A stretch of DNA of 64,000 nucleotides from Streptomyces sp. MZ04 (GTDB lineage: Bacteria; Actinomycetota; Actinomycetes; Streptomycetales; Streptomycetaceae), in the NCBI RefSeq assembly GCF_004684775.1, contig NZ_SRIC01000001.1:62001-126000 (forward strand), read 5' to 3'. Under the pieces are notes generated by a model, which saw nothing but the letters and a program-made list of their open reading frames with translations, did no database searches and was not told where the DNA came from. Each line of letters starts with the position of its first letter. The first letter of the stretch is position 1. Positions 18,169-25,820 of this stretch are shown here, one piece after another. The translations under genes and the position numbers were made by a program.

Positions 18169-19223
18169 GTAGCCAAGAGAATCCAGAAGAGAACCTGCCC
18201 AGCGTGCAGGAGACCGAGCACACCTCGGTAGCGGTCGCGGACGAGGAGAACCCGTTCGCCGACCCGGGGCTGCCGCCCCATCAGCATCGCGTCCAGGACA
18301 TCGACGAGAAGGCCGCAAGGCGCTCCGAGCGCACAGTCGCCTTCCTGTTCCTGCTCTCGATGCTGTCCACGGTCGGCTTCATCGCCGCGTTCGTGGCCTT
18401 CCCGGTCGACCAGAGCGTCTACATCTTCCCGATCGGCCGCATCAGCGCGCTCAACTTCGCGCTGGGCATGACCCTCGGCATCGCCCTCTTCAGCATCGGC
18501 GCGGGAGCGGTCCACTGGGCCCGCACCCTGATGTCCGACGTGGAGATCGCCGACGAGCGGCACGCCATCGAGGCCTCGCCCGAGCTTCGGGCCAAGGTCA
18601 TGGACGACTTCAAGACCGGCACCGAGGAGTCCCAGTTCGGCCGCCGCAAGCTGATCCGCAACACGATGTTCGGTGCGCTCGCCATGGTGCCGCTCACCGG
18701 CCTCGTCCTGCTGCGTGACCTCGGTCCGCTGCCCGAGGACAAGCTGCGGCACACGCTCTGGGGCAAGGGCAAGCTGCTCGTGAACATGAACACGAACGAG
18801 CCGCTGCGCCCGGCGGACGTCGCGGTCGGATCGCTGACCTTCGCCAAGCCCGAGGGCCTGGAGGAGCACGACCACGGCTTCCAGACGGAGATCGCCAAGG
18901 CGGCCCTGATGATCGTCCGGATCCAGCCGGACAACATCAAGGACAAGCGCGAGCTCGACTGGTCGCACGACGGCATCGTCGCCTACTCCAAGATCTGCAC
19001 CCACGTGGGTTGCCCGATCTCCCTGTACGAGCAGCAGACGCACCACGTCCTCTGCCCGTGCCACCAGTCAACCTTCGACCTCTCCGACGGTGCCCGAGTG
19101 ATCTTCGGCCCGGCCGGTCACGCACTGCCGCAGCTGCGCATCGGCGTGAACGACGAGGGCTACCTCGAGGCGCTCGGCGACTTCGAAGAGCCCGTCGGTC
19201 CTGCATTCTGGGAGCGCGGATGA
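18165..19223 (+). CDS. qcrA: Rieske iron-sulfur subunit of the bcc complex
   Basis: A 352-residue Rieske protein of the long actinobacterial type with three membrane helices (about 52-74, 88-110 and 165-185) before the cluster domain. The [2Fe-2S] ligands are Cys278 and His280 (CTHVGC) and Cys297 and His300 (CPCHQSTF). The disulfide pair is Cys283-Cys299. The acidic N-terminus is longer than in proteobacteria. ATG 18165 overlaps the qcrC stop, and the gene's own stop overlaps the qcrB ATG, so the three qcr genes are translationally coupled. Confidence 0.97.
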   Translation: MSSQENPEENLPSVQETEHTSVAVADEENPFADPGLPPHQHRVQDIDEKAARRSERTVAFLFLLSMLSTVGFIAAFVAFPVDQSVYIFPIGRISALNFALGMTLGIALFSIGAGAVHWARTLMSDVEIADERHAIEASPELRAKVMDDFKTGTEESQFGRRKLIRNTMFGALAMVPLTGLVLLRDLGPLPEDKLRHTLWGKGKLLVNMNTNEPLRPADVAVGSLTFAKPEGLEEHDHGFQTEIAKAALMIVRIQPDNIKDKRELDWSHDGIVAYSKICTHVGCPISLYEQQTHHVLCPCHQSTFDLSDGARVIFGPAGHALPQLRIGVNDEGYLEALGDFEEPVGPAFWERG

Positions 19224-20851
19224 GCACTTCGGCAAGCGACAAGCGCAAGAAGGAGGCGCCCGCCGGTGAGCGGCTCGCCGACTGGGCGGACGGCCGGCTC
19301 GGGATCTACTCCCTGGCCAAGTCCAACATGCGCAAGATCTTCCCGGACCACTGGTCCTTCATGCTCGGTGAGATCGCCCTCTACAGCTTCATCGTCGTCA
19401 TCCTCACGGGTGTGTATCTGACGCTGTTCTTCCACCCGTCGATGAACGAGGTGGAGTACCACGGCACCTATGTCCCGCTGCAGGGACAGCTGATGTCGGA
19501 GGCGTTCAACTCGACCATGCACATCAGCTTCGATGTGCGCGGTGGTCTGCTGATCCGGCAGATCCACCACTGGGGCGCGTTGATCTTCATCGCCGCGATG
19601 TTCGTGCACATGATGCGCGTCTTCTTCACGGGCGCCTTCCGCAAGCCGCGTGAGGTCAACTGGCTGTTCGGCTTCACGCTGCTCGTCCTCGGCATGTTCA
19701 CCGGCTTCACCGGTTACTCGCTCCCGGACGACCTGCTCTCCGGCACCGGTGTCCGCTTCATGCAGGGCGCGGTCCTGTCCGTGCCGATCGTCGGTACGTA
19801 CCTGTCGATGTTCCTGTTCGGCGGAGAGTTCCCCGGCACCGACTTCGTGGCCCGGTTCTACTCGGTGCACATCCTGCTGCTGCCCGGCATCATGCTCGGC
19901 CTCGTGGTGGCGCACCTGATCCTGGTCTTCTTCCACAAGCACACGCAGTTCGCGGGCCCCGGCAAGACCAACAACAACGTCGTCGGCATGCCGCTGCTCC
20001 CGGTCTACATGGCCAAGGCCGGAGGCTTCTTCTTCCTGGTCTTCGGTGTCATCACGGCCATCGCGGCGATCGCCACGATCAACCCGATCTGGGCGCTCGG
20101 CCCGTACCGTCCGGACCAGGTCTCCACCGGAGCCCAGCCCGACTGGTACATGGGCTTCTCGGAAGGCCTGATCCGCTTCATGCCGGGCTGGGAGATCAAC
20201 CTCTGGGGTCACACGCTCGTCCTGGGTGTGTTCATCCCGCTGGTGATCTTCCCGCTGGTCCTGGTGGCGATCGCGGTCTACCCGTTCATCGAGGCCTGGG
20301 TCACCGGGGACAAGCGCGAGCACCACATCCTGGACCGCCCGCGCAACGCCCCGACCCGTACGGCCTTCGGCGTCGCCTGGCTGTCCTGGTACTTCGTGCT
20401 GCTCATCGGCGGCGGCAACGACCTGTGGGCCACGCACTTCCACCTGTCGATCAACTCGATCACCTGGTTCGTGCGGATCTCCTTCTTCGTCTTCCCGGTC
20501 CTCGCGTTCATCATCACCAAGCGGGTCTGCCTGGGGCTGCAGCGGCGTGACAGGGACAAGGTGCTGCACGGACGCGAGTCCGGCATCATCAAGCGCCTGC
20601 CGCACGGCGAGTTCATCGAGGTCCACGAGCCGCTCAACAAGGAGCAGCTGCACACGCTCACCGCGCACGAGCAGTACAAGCCGGTCGAGATCGGCCCGCT
20701 GGTCGACGAGAACGGCGTCAAGCGCAAGGTGACCGGTTCGCAGAAGCTCCGGGTCAAGCTCTCGAAGGGCTACTACGGGGAGGAAAGCCAGATCCCCAAG
20801 CCCACCGTCGAGGAGTACAAGGAGATCACGAGCGGCCACGGCCACCACTGA
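19220..20851 (+). CDS. qcrB: cytochrome b subunit of the bcc complex
   Basis: A 543-residue quinol-oxidising subunit with eight core helices and two low- and high-potential b hemes. The heme His pairs are visible in VRGGLLIRQIHHWGALIF and ARFYSVHILLLPG with HLILVFFHKHTQF. The quinol-site motif appears as PDW in AQPDWYMGF. The C-terminal cytoplasmic extension of about 120 residues is an actinobacterial trait. The frame is open upstream, but ATG 19220 overlapping the qcrA stop is the evident start. It is the last gene of the operon, followed by a terminator. Confidence 0.97.
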   Translation: MSTSASDKRKKEAPAGERLADWADGRLGIYSLAKSNMRKIFPDHWSFMLGEIALYSFIVVILTGVYLTLFFHPSMNEVEYHGTYVPLQGQLMSEAFNSTMHISFDVRGGLLIRQIHHWGALIFIAAMFVHMMRVFFTGAFRKPREVNWLFGFTLLVLGMFTGFTGYSLPDDLLSGTGVRFMQGAVLSVPIVGTYLSMFLFGGEFPGTDFVARFYSVHILLLPGIMLGLVVAHLILVFFHKHTQFAGPGKTNNNVVGMPLLPVYMAKAGGFFFLVFGVITAIAAIATINPIWALGPYRPDQVSTGAQPDWYMGFSEGLIRFMPGWEINLWGHTLVLGVFIPLVIFPLVLVAIAVYPFIEAWVTGDKREHHILDRPRNAPTRTAFGVAWLSWYFVLLIGGGNDLWATHFHLSINSITWFVRISFFVFPVLAFIITKRVCLGLQRRDRDKVLHGRESGIIKRLPHGEFIEVHEPLNKEQLHTLTAHEQYKPVEIGPLVDENGVKRKVTGSQKLRVKLSKGYYGEESQIPKPTVEEYKEITSGHGHH

Positions 20852-20892
20852 TCCCTGAGCTCATCGAGCTCTGACCACAAGGTCGCCACGGC

Positions 20893-20925
20893 AAGAGCCC
20901 CGTCCATTGCGCGGACGGGGCTCTT
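20893..20925 (+). terminator. terminator after qcrB
   Basis: AAGAGCCCCGTCC at 20893-20905 pairs perfectly with 20913-20925 around a 7-base loop and is followed by a short T run, a classic intrinsic terminator for the qcr operon. Confidence 0.9.
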
Positions 20926-20986
20926 TGCCGTCCCCGGACCTGGATAGGGTGTCCCTGGCCCCTTTATACGAACTCAGGAGCGGCAG

Positions 20987-22051
20987 ATGAGCGCTGTGAC
21001 CCCCGCAGGAGGCAACACCGCGGCGGGCCGTTCCTGGCCCGACGTACTGAACGGACTGCTCGACGGGCGCGACCAGAGCGCCGACGACACCGCCTGGGCC
21101 ATGGACCGCATCATGCGGGGCGAGGCCACCGACGCGCAGACCGCCGGCTTCGTGGTGGCGCTGCGGGCCAAGGGCGAGACGGTCGAGGAGATCTCCGGTC
21201 TCGTACGCGCGATGTACGAGCACGCCAATCTCATCGAGGTGCCGGGGCGGACCGTCGACATCGTCGGTACCGGCGGTGACGGCGCGAAGACCGTCAACAT
21301 CTCCACGATGTCCGCGATCGTCATCGCCGGCGCGGGCGCCAAGGTCGTCAAGCACGGCAACCGCGCGGCCTCCAGCGCCTCGGGCGCCTCCGACGTACTG
21401 GAGAAGCTCGGGGTGAACCTGGAGCTGTCGCTCGACCGGGTCGTCGAGGTGGCCGAGGAAGCCGGGATCACCTTCTGCTTCGCCGTGAAGTTCCACCCGG
21501 CGCTGCGGCACGCGGGCGCGGCGCGCAGCCAGCTGGGGATCCGGACCGTCTTCAACCTCCTCGGCCCGCTCACCAACCCGGCCAAGGTCCGCTCCCAGGC
21601 GGTCGGCGTCGCCGACGCCCGGATGGCCCCCGTCGTGGCCGGAGTCTTCGCCGAGCGCGGGAACTCGTCGCTTGTCTTCCGCGGTGACGACGGCCTCGAC
21701 GAGCTGACGACGACCTCGACGTCCCGGGTCTGGGTGGTGCGGGACGGGCAGGTGCGCGAGGAGGCCTTCGACCCGCGGGACGTCGGCATCGACCTCGTGC
21801 CCATCGAGGCGCTGCGGGGCGCCGACGCCTCGTACAACGCGGATGTCGCGCTGCGGCTGCTCGACGGTGAGACGGGGCCCGTGCGGGACGCCGTGCTGCT
21901 GAACGCGGCGGCGGCCCTGGTCGCCCTCGACCCGACCGACGAGCCGCTCGCGGCGCAGATCGGGGCCGGTATGGCGAAGGCGGCGCAGTCGATCGACTCG
22001 GGGGCCGCGAAGCGGACCCTGGAGCGCTGGGTGGCGGCCAGCAACCGCTGA
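20987..22051 (+). CDS. trpD: anthranilate phosphoribosyltransferase
   Basis: A 354-residue enzyme that adds phosphoribose to anthranilate in tryptophan synthesis. The PRPP loop [18 protein letters not shown] lies near residues 88-105. [21 protein letters not shown] follows and [21 protein letters not shown] carries anthranilate-site residues, all as in the family. ATG 20987 has AGGAG eight bases upstream. The gene is monocistronic here, bounded by terminators on both sides, away from the Trp-attenuated anthranilate synthase gene at 47.5-49.4 kb. Confidence 0.96.
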   Translation: MSAVTPAGGNTAAGRSWPDVLNGLLDGRDQSADDTAWAMDRIMRGEATDAQTAGFVVALRAKGETVEEISGLVRAMYEHANLIEVPGRTVDIVGTGGDGAKTVNISTMSAIVIAGAGAKVVKHGNRAASSASGASDVLEKLGVNLELSLDRVVEVAEEAGITFCFAVKFHPALRHAGAARSQLGIRTVFNLLGPLTNPAKVRSQAVGVADARMAPVVAGVFAERGNSSLVFRGDDGLDELTTTSTSRVWVVRDGQVREEAFDPRDVGIDLVPIEALRGADASYNADVALRLLDGETGPVRDAVLLNAAAALVALDPTDEPLAAQIGAGMAKAAQSIDSGAAKRTLERWVAASNR

Positions 22052-22069
22052 GGCGGCCGACAGGTGTGA

Positions 22070-22106
22070 CGCAAGGCGCAGTCCGGATTCTGGACTGCGC
22101 CTTGCG
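22070..22106 (+). terminator. terminator after trpD
   Basis: Perfect 15-bp arms at 22070-22084 and 22092-22106 (CGCAAGGCGCAGTCC and its complement) close a 7-base loop. The hairpin ends just before the riboswitch transcript begins. Confidence 0.85.
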
Positions 22107-22135
22107 CGTCGAAGATCGTGTGGCAAGATGCTCAA

Positions 22136-22300
22136 CAGGTCATGAGTGACAGCGATTAGGCCCCGGCTCGCTGTCCGGCAACCCTCCGTCCGTGGCGGGG
22201 TGCCCCGGGTGAAGACCAGGTCGTACGCAGCAAGGCGTATGGCAAGCGCGGACCCCTGCGCACTCGATGAGTGTCGCATCCCTGGGGTCCTGGTCCTCAA
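22136..22300 (+). promoter_or_regulatory. SAM-IV-type S-adenosylmethionine riboswitch
   Basis: The stretch GGTCATGAGTGACAGCG (22138-22154), then CCGGCAACCCTCC and GGGGTGCCCCGGGTGAAGACC to 22217, follows the layout I know for the actinobacterial SAM-IV aptamer, including the S-box-like CCGGCAACC core. Downstream, GACCAGG (22214-22220) can pair with CCTGGTC (22289-22295), while GGACCCC (22250-22256) can pair with GGGGTCC (22284-22290). These two helices compete for 22289-22290 and could be the expression platform. It precedes a PLP enzyme, so methionine or sulfur control is expected. Confidence 0.85.
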
Positions 22301-22312
22301 GGGAGCAGTCTC

Positions 22313-22333
22313 GTGAGCAAGCGAATGCGATAG
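22313..22333 (+). CDS. six-codon upstream ORF after the riboswitch
   Basis: GTG-AGC-AAG-CGA-ATG-CGA-TAG encodes MSKRMR. It has a good ribosome site, AAGGGAG at 22299-22305, about seven bases upstream and directly downstream of the riboswitch switching helices. It ends 112 bases before the aminotransferase start. Its translation could link riboswitch state to the main gene, or it may be a chance ORF. A weak hairpin (GGGC, TTCTCG, GCCC, then CTTTT) follows at 22333-22350. Confidence 0.45.
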   Translation: MSKRMR

Positions 22334-22445
22334 GGCTTCTCGGCCCCTTTTCCGCACCCCCCTTTTCTCTTCATCACTGCACCGCCCTGCGTGCCGCACG
22401 GGCGTCGACGCAGTGAACTCGCCTGCCTTCCCACGGGAGTTCGCC

Positions 22446-23855
22446 ATGTCTGTTTCCGCCGTTGCCGCCGACTCGTCCGTCTGTGCCCCCCTCGCCGTCC
22501 TCGGCCGTGACGTCACCGTGCCGCTCGTCACCGGTGGCGAGGTGACCTACGCCGCGCTCGACTACGCGGCGAGCGCGCCGGCCCTGCAGCGGGTGTGGGA
22601 CGACGTGGCCGCGTACGCGCCGTACTACGGCAGCGTGCACCGCGGGGCCGGGTACCTCTCGCAGCTCTCCACCGACCTGTTCGAGAACAGCCGGGTCGCC
22701 GTCGCCGAGTTCCTCGACTGCCGCGAGGGCGACCAGGTCGTCTTCACGCGCTCGACCACCGACTCGCTCAACCTGCTCGCCGCCGCGCTCCCGGCCGACT
22801 GCCAGGTCTTCGTCTTCGAGACCGAGCACCACGCCTCGCTGCTGCCCTGGCGCGACGCCCGTGTGACGTACCTGAACGCCCCGCGCACCGCCGACCAGGC
22901 CGTCGCCACCCTCGAGCGCGCCCTCGCCGACCGCGACCCTTCCCCAAGCTCTCAACTTCGTTCGAGCAGGGGAGGCCCCACTGGGCCCGCCCTGGTCTGC
23001 GTGACCGGTGCGTCGAACGTCACCGGTGAGCTGTGGCCGGTCAAGGAACTCGCCGCCGCCGCCCACGCGCACGGCGCCCGTATCGTGCTCGACGCCGCGC
23101 AGCTCGCGCCCCACCACCCCGTCTCCGTCAGCGAGTTGGACGTCGACTGGGTCGCCTTCTCCGGTCACAAGCTGTACGCGCCCTTCGGCTCGGGCGTCCT
23201 CGCGGGCCGCTCCGACTGGCTGCGGGAAGCCGATCCGTACCTCGCCGGCGGCGGCGCCTCGCGGAAGGTGGCGCGGCGCACGGACGGCGGCGTCGACGTC
23301 GAGTGGCACGACACCGCCGCGCGGCACGAGGCCGGTTCGCCGAACGTCATCGGCGTGTACTCCATCGCCTCCGCCTGCAAGGCGCTGACCGAGGCGGGCT
23401 TCGACGAGCTCGTCGCCCGCGAGAACCACCTCATCGCCAAGGTCCGCGAGGGTCTCGCCGAGGTGCCCGCGGTGAAGGTGCTCTCGCTCTTCGGTGACGA
23501 CGCCCCGCGCGTCGGCGTCATCTCCTTCGTGGTCGAGGGCTGGAACAGCTCGCACTTCGCGGCCGCGCTCTCCGCCGAGTACGGCATCGGCGTACGCGAC
23601 GGTCTCTTCTGCGCCCACCCGCTGGTGCGCACCCTGCTCGGCAGCGACCCGCAGACCCAGGGCGAGTGCGGCGCTCCCGAGGCCGCGCCCGGCGAGAAGT
23701 CGCTGAACGCGATCCGGGTGAGCTTCGGCGCGGGCACCCCGGACGAGCACGTCGAGCGTTTCGTGCGCGCCGTCAAGGAGCTGGTGGCGGACGGCGCGCG
23801 CTGGAACTACCGCACCGAGGACGGGCGTTGCGTGCCGGACACCACCGGGGCCTGA
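22446..23855 (+). CDS. class V PLP-dependent aminotransferase, cysteine-desulfurase-like
   Basis: A 469-residue fold-type I PLP enzyme. The PLP lysine is Lys242 in FSGHKLYAPFGSG, and the aromatic-stacking His region ETEHHASLLPW is present. The N-terminus places DYAASAPALQRVW as in desulfurases. The C-terminal part lacks a clear SSGSACS sulfur loop and has RDGLFCAHPLV instead, so true desulfurase activity is uncertain. A SAM-IV-type riboswitch in the leader points to sulfur amino acid metabolism. ATG 22446 has GGGAG six bases upstream. Residues about 164-178 are encoded by an inserted copy of a dispersed palindromic repeat. Confidence 0.88.
   Translation: MSVSAVAADSSVCAPLAVLGRDVTVPLVTGGEVTYAALDYAASAPALQRVWDDVAAYAPYYGSVHRGAGYLSQLSTDLFENSRVAVAEFLDCREGDQVVFTRSTTDSLNLLAAALPADCQVFVFETEHHASLLPWRDARVTYLNAPRTADQAVATLERALADRDPSPSSQLRSSRGGPTGPALVCVTGASNVTGELWPVKELAAAAHAHGARIVLDAAQLAPHHPVSVSELDVDWVAFSGHKLYAPFGSGVLAGRSDWLREADPYLAGGGASRKVARRTDGGVDVEWHDTAARHEAGSPNVIGVYSIASACKALTEAGFDELVARENHLIAKVREGLAEVPAVKVLSLFGDDAPRVGVISFVVEGWNSSHFAAALSAEYGIGVRDGLFCAHPLVRTLLGSDPQTQGECGAPEAAPGEKSLNAIRVSFGAGTPDEHVERFVRAVKELVADGARWNYRTEDGRCVPDTTGA
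22936..22980. repeat. 45-bp palindromic repeat, copy inside the aminotransferase gene
   Basis: The ends ACCCTTCCCCA and GGGGAGGCCCCA enclose a variable hairpin centre (AGCTCTC, AACTTCGTT, CGAGC). The same ends occur at 40125-40169 and, on the other strand, at 57083-57115. The 45-bp length keeps the host frame open and adds the peptide DPSPSSQLRSSRGGPT to the enzyme. Confidence 0.75.
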
Positions 23856-23861
23856 GTCTGC

Positions 23862-24150
23862 GCGAGCGCGGCGCGCCCGGAGGTCGCGGGCACCGCGAAG
23901 GCCGTCACGACCAGGGCCGCCGTCGTCAGATGCGTCAACTGCCGTACGCTGCGCGCCCCGGTGACCAGAAAGGCCGCCGCCCGTCCCGCGAGGCCGCTGC
24001 GGGCCACGGCGGCGGCGAGCACGGAAGCGCAGATCAGCAGCCAGACGGTCTCGTCGCCGAGGGTGCCGAAGAGGGTGTCGCTGCTGATCACGCCGGTCGC
24101 AGAGGGTGATGCCTTGGCGCGGGTTCAGGGTCACGCCGTTCAGCGTGGTG
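23862..24150 (-). pseudogene. remnant of an SLC13-type anion permease
   Basis: On the minus strand LNGVTLNPRQGI (about 24145-24110) is followed, after a frame shift near 24090-24100, by VISSDTLFGTLGDETVWLL, ASVLAAAVARSGLAGRAA and AFAVPATSGRAAL. That pattern is a membrane permease N-terminus with the TSGRAAL motif I associate with SLC13-type carriers. The frame then ends in unrelated sequence overlapping the 3' end of the aminotransferase gene, so the rest of the permease is gone. There is no plausible intact start. It is a decayed fragment, not a gene. Confidence 0.65.
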
Positions 24151-24200
24151 CGGCGCCGTGAGCCCTCAATGAGCCGTAGATGAAAGGAAGTTCACCGGAC

Positions 24201-24359
24201 CTATGGGGGGCTCTGTCCCGGAAGCCGGTACCCCACACGTGCCGTCAGGTCCACCGTCCGCTCGTCCGAACGCGCCCTGCGGGTCCGCAGATCCAGCGTC
24301 AGATCCCCGCCGCGCAGCACCGTCACCTCCGGGCCGCCCGCCGCCGTACGCAGCAGCAT
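24201..24359 (-). pseudogene. remnant of an OmpR-family response regulator
   Basis: The frame ending at TAG 24201 reads EVTVLRGGDLTLDLRTRRAR, then TVDLTAR, and then jumps straight to VGYRLPG. The first part is the start of a winged-helix OmpR/PhoB DNA-binding domain. VGYRL is the hallmark near the end of that domain, and about 60 residues between them are missing. The receiver domain is also absent. It is a fragment with an internal deletion, lying next to the permease remnant. Confidence 0.7.
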
Positions 24360-24397
24360 GAGCCGCGGATGAAGAAACCCTCATCCAGGCGACACGG

Positions 24398-24679
24398 CTA
24401 GGAGTCGAGGCCGATCGCGAACGCCGCCTCCAGGTCGTGCTGCGAGTACGTACGGAACGCGACATGCGTGTCCGTCGCCTCCACGCCGGGGATCTTGCTG
24501 ATCTTGCCGGGGATGACATCGGCCAGGTCGTCGTGGCGGCCGACGCGCACCATGGCGATCAGGTCGTAGGTGCCGGTGACGGAGAAGACCTCGCTGACGC
24601 ACTCGAGGGCGGAGATCGACTCGGCGATCTCCGGGATCCGGTCCACGCTGGTCTTGATGAGCACGATCGCGGTGATCAC
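24398..24679 (-). CDS. stand-alone AsnC/Lrp ligand-binding (RAM) domain protein
   Basis: A 93-residue protein consisting only of the regulation-of-amino-acid-metabolism domain of the Lrp/AsnC family, without the helix-turn-helix. ITAIVLIKTSVDRIPEI, VSEVFSVTGTYDLIAMVRV and ISKIPGVEATDTHVAF match the alpha-beta sandwich, with the ligand loop at SVTGTYD. Such proteins form oligomers and bind amino acids, perhaps modulating full-length Lrp proteins. The GTG start at 24679 overlaps the stop of the upstream rhomboid gene by four bases. Confidence 0.9.
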   Translation of the reverse strand: MITAIVLIKTSVDRIPEIAESISALECVSEVFSVTGTYDLIAMVRVGRHDDLADVIPGKISKIPGVEATDTHVAFRTYSQHDLEAAFAIGLDS

Positions 24680-25407
24680 GGCTGGCTGTCTCCCTCGGTG
24701 GCCGGTGCTGGTTTCTTCACTCTATCCGTCCGGCCATAGCGCACCCACGCGTACAGAAAGCCCAGCGAGAAGCCCACCAGATGGGCCAGATAGGCGACGC
24801 CGGGACCTTGCCCGCCCTGGAGCGCGGCGAGCCACTGCAGTGTCACCCAGAACGGCAGCACCACCCAGGCGGGGAAGCGCAGCGGCAGGAAGAAGAGGAA
24901 CGGGAAGAGGCTGGTGACCCGCGCCTTGGGGAAGAGCCGCAGGAAGGCCCCGAGGACCGCCGAGATCGCCCCCGACGCGCCCACCAGGGTCTGGTCGGAG
25001 CCGGCGTGCGCGGCCGCGTAGGCGAGCAGGGCGAGATAGCCGCAGCCGAGGTAGAAGAGCGCGAACTGCAGGTGCCCCATCCGCTCCTCGACCATTGCCC
25101 CGAAGACGTAGAGGAAGAGCATGTTGCCGAGCAGATGCAGCCAGCTGCCGTGCACGAAGAGCGCGGTGGCCGGGGCGAGCGCGGCGCGCGGCACCCCGCT
25201 GATCAGCTCCGAGGGGACCACGCCCCACCGCGCGAAGTAGTCCTGCTGGGCGGCGAGCAGCTCGTCGCCGGTGCCGTACACGGGGTTGAGCCCGGACACT
25301 GGGGAGATCGCGAAGACCAGACAGCAGACGACGATCAGGCCGTACGTCACCGGGGCCGACTGGCCCCTGACCAGCCGGACCGCCGTCGCACCCCATGTGG
25401 TGATCAT
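24676..25407 (-). CDS. rhomboid-family intramembrane serine protease
   Basis: A 243-residue membrane protein with about six helices. The catalytic dyad is Ser145 (VGASGAISAVLG) and His209 (AYLAHLVGFSLG). The HGSWLHLLGNMLFLYVFG motif supplies the conserved His and Asn of the second helix. The start is ATG 25407. The stop overlaps the Lrp-type gene, so the two form a small operon. Rhomboids cut single-pass membrane proteins within the bilayer; the substrate is unknown. Confidence 0.93.
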   Translation of the reverse strand: MITTWGATAVRLVRGQSAPVTYGLIVVCCLVFAISPVSGLNPVYGTGDELLAAQQDYFARWGVVPSELISGVPRAALAPATALFVHGSWLHLLGNMLFLYVFGAMVEERMGHLQFALFYLGCGYLALLAYAAAHAGSDQTLVGASGAISAVLGAFLRLFPKARVTSLFPFLFFLPLRFPAWVVLPFWVTLQWLAALQGGQGPGVAYLAHLVGFSLGFLYAWVRYGRTDRVKKPAPATEGDSQP

Positions 25408-25546
25408 GAACAGAGCATGACGTAACGGACGCTACCCGCACAGACCGCCTCGCCGCCGTGGACGCCGCCGCATGGAGACCCTTACAGGCCTTAGGGTTAC
25501 GGGCACCGCGCACCATGGAATCCCGAAGGAAAGCGATACAGCCACG

Positions 25547-25786
25547 ATGACGGTTCCTCTGCCGACCGACACCACCCGGTGGCGCTGCACGCTCTGCGGC
25601 AACCTCACGCGTTTCGACGTGACCCGCTCGTCGAAGGTCGTCGAATATGTGCACCTCGACCTGGCCGGTGAGTCGAACGTCGAGGAACGCGAGGTGGTCA
25701 GTGAGACCATCGAGTCGGTGCGCTGCCGCTGGTGCAACGCGGTGGACAAGGTGGAACTCGTGGACAGGCCGGGCGCCGGCTCCTGA
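25547..25786 (+). CDS. small zinc-ribbon protein
   Basis: A 79-residue protein with two CxxC knuckles, WRCTLCGN near residues 12-19 and VRCRWCNA near 58-65, separated by a beta-rich stretch. This is a typical zinc ribbon. The frame is open upstream, but ATG 25547 with GAAGGAAAG about 14-22 bases before it is the likely start. It lies 34 bp before the NYN-domain gene on the same strand and may be co-transcribed with it. The binding partner, nucleic acid or protein, is unknown. Confidence 0.8.
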   Translation: MTVPLPTDTTRWRCTLCGNLTRFDVTRSSKVVEYVHLDLAGESNVEEREVVSETIESVRCRWCNAVDKVELVDRPGAGS

Positions 25787-25820
25787 GGGAGCGGGCCCCG
25801 CACAGCAAGTGGGGTGAGCG

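Noticed and set aside
24166-24519. 117-codon minus-strand frame over the response-regulator remnant
   Set aside because: It is in a different frame from the recognisable winged-helix fragment and overlaps the Lrp-type gene.
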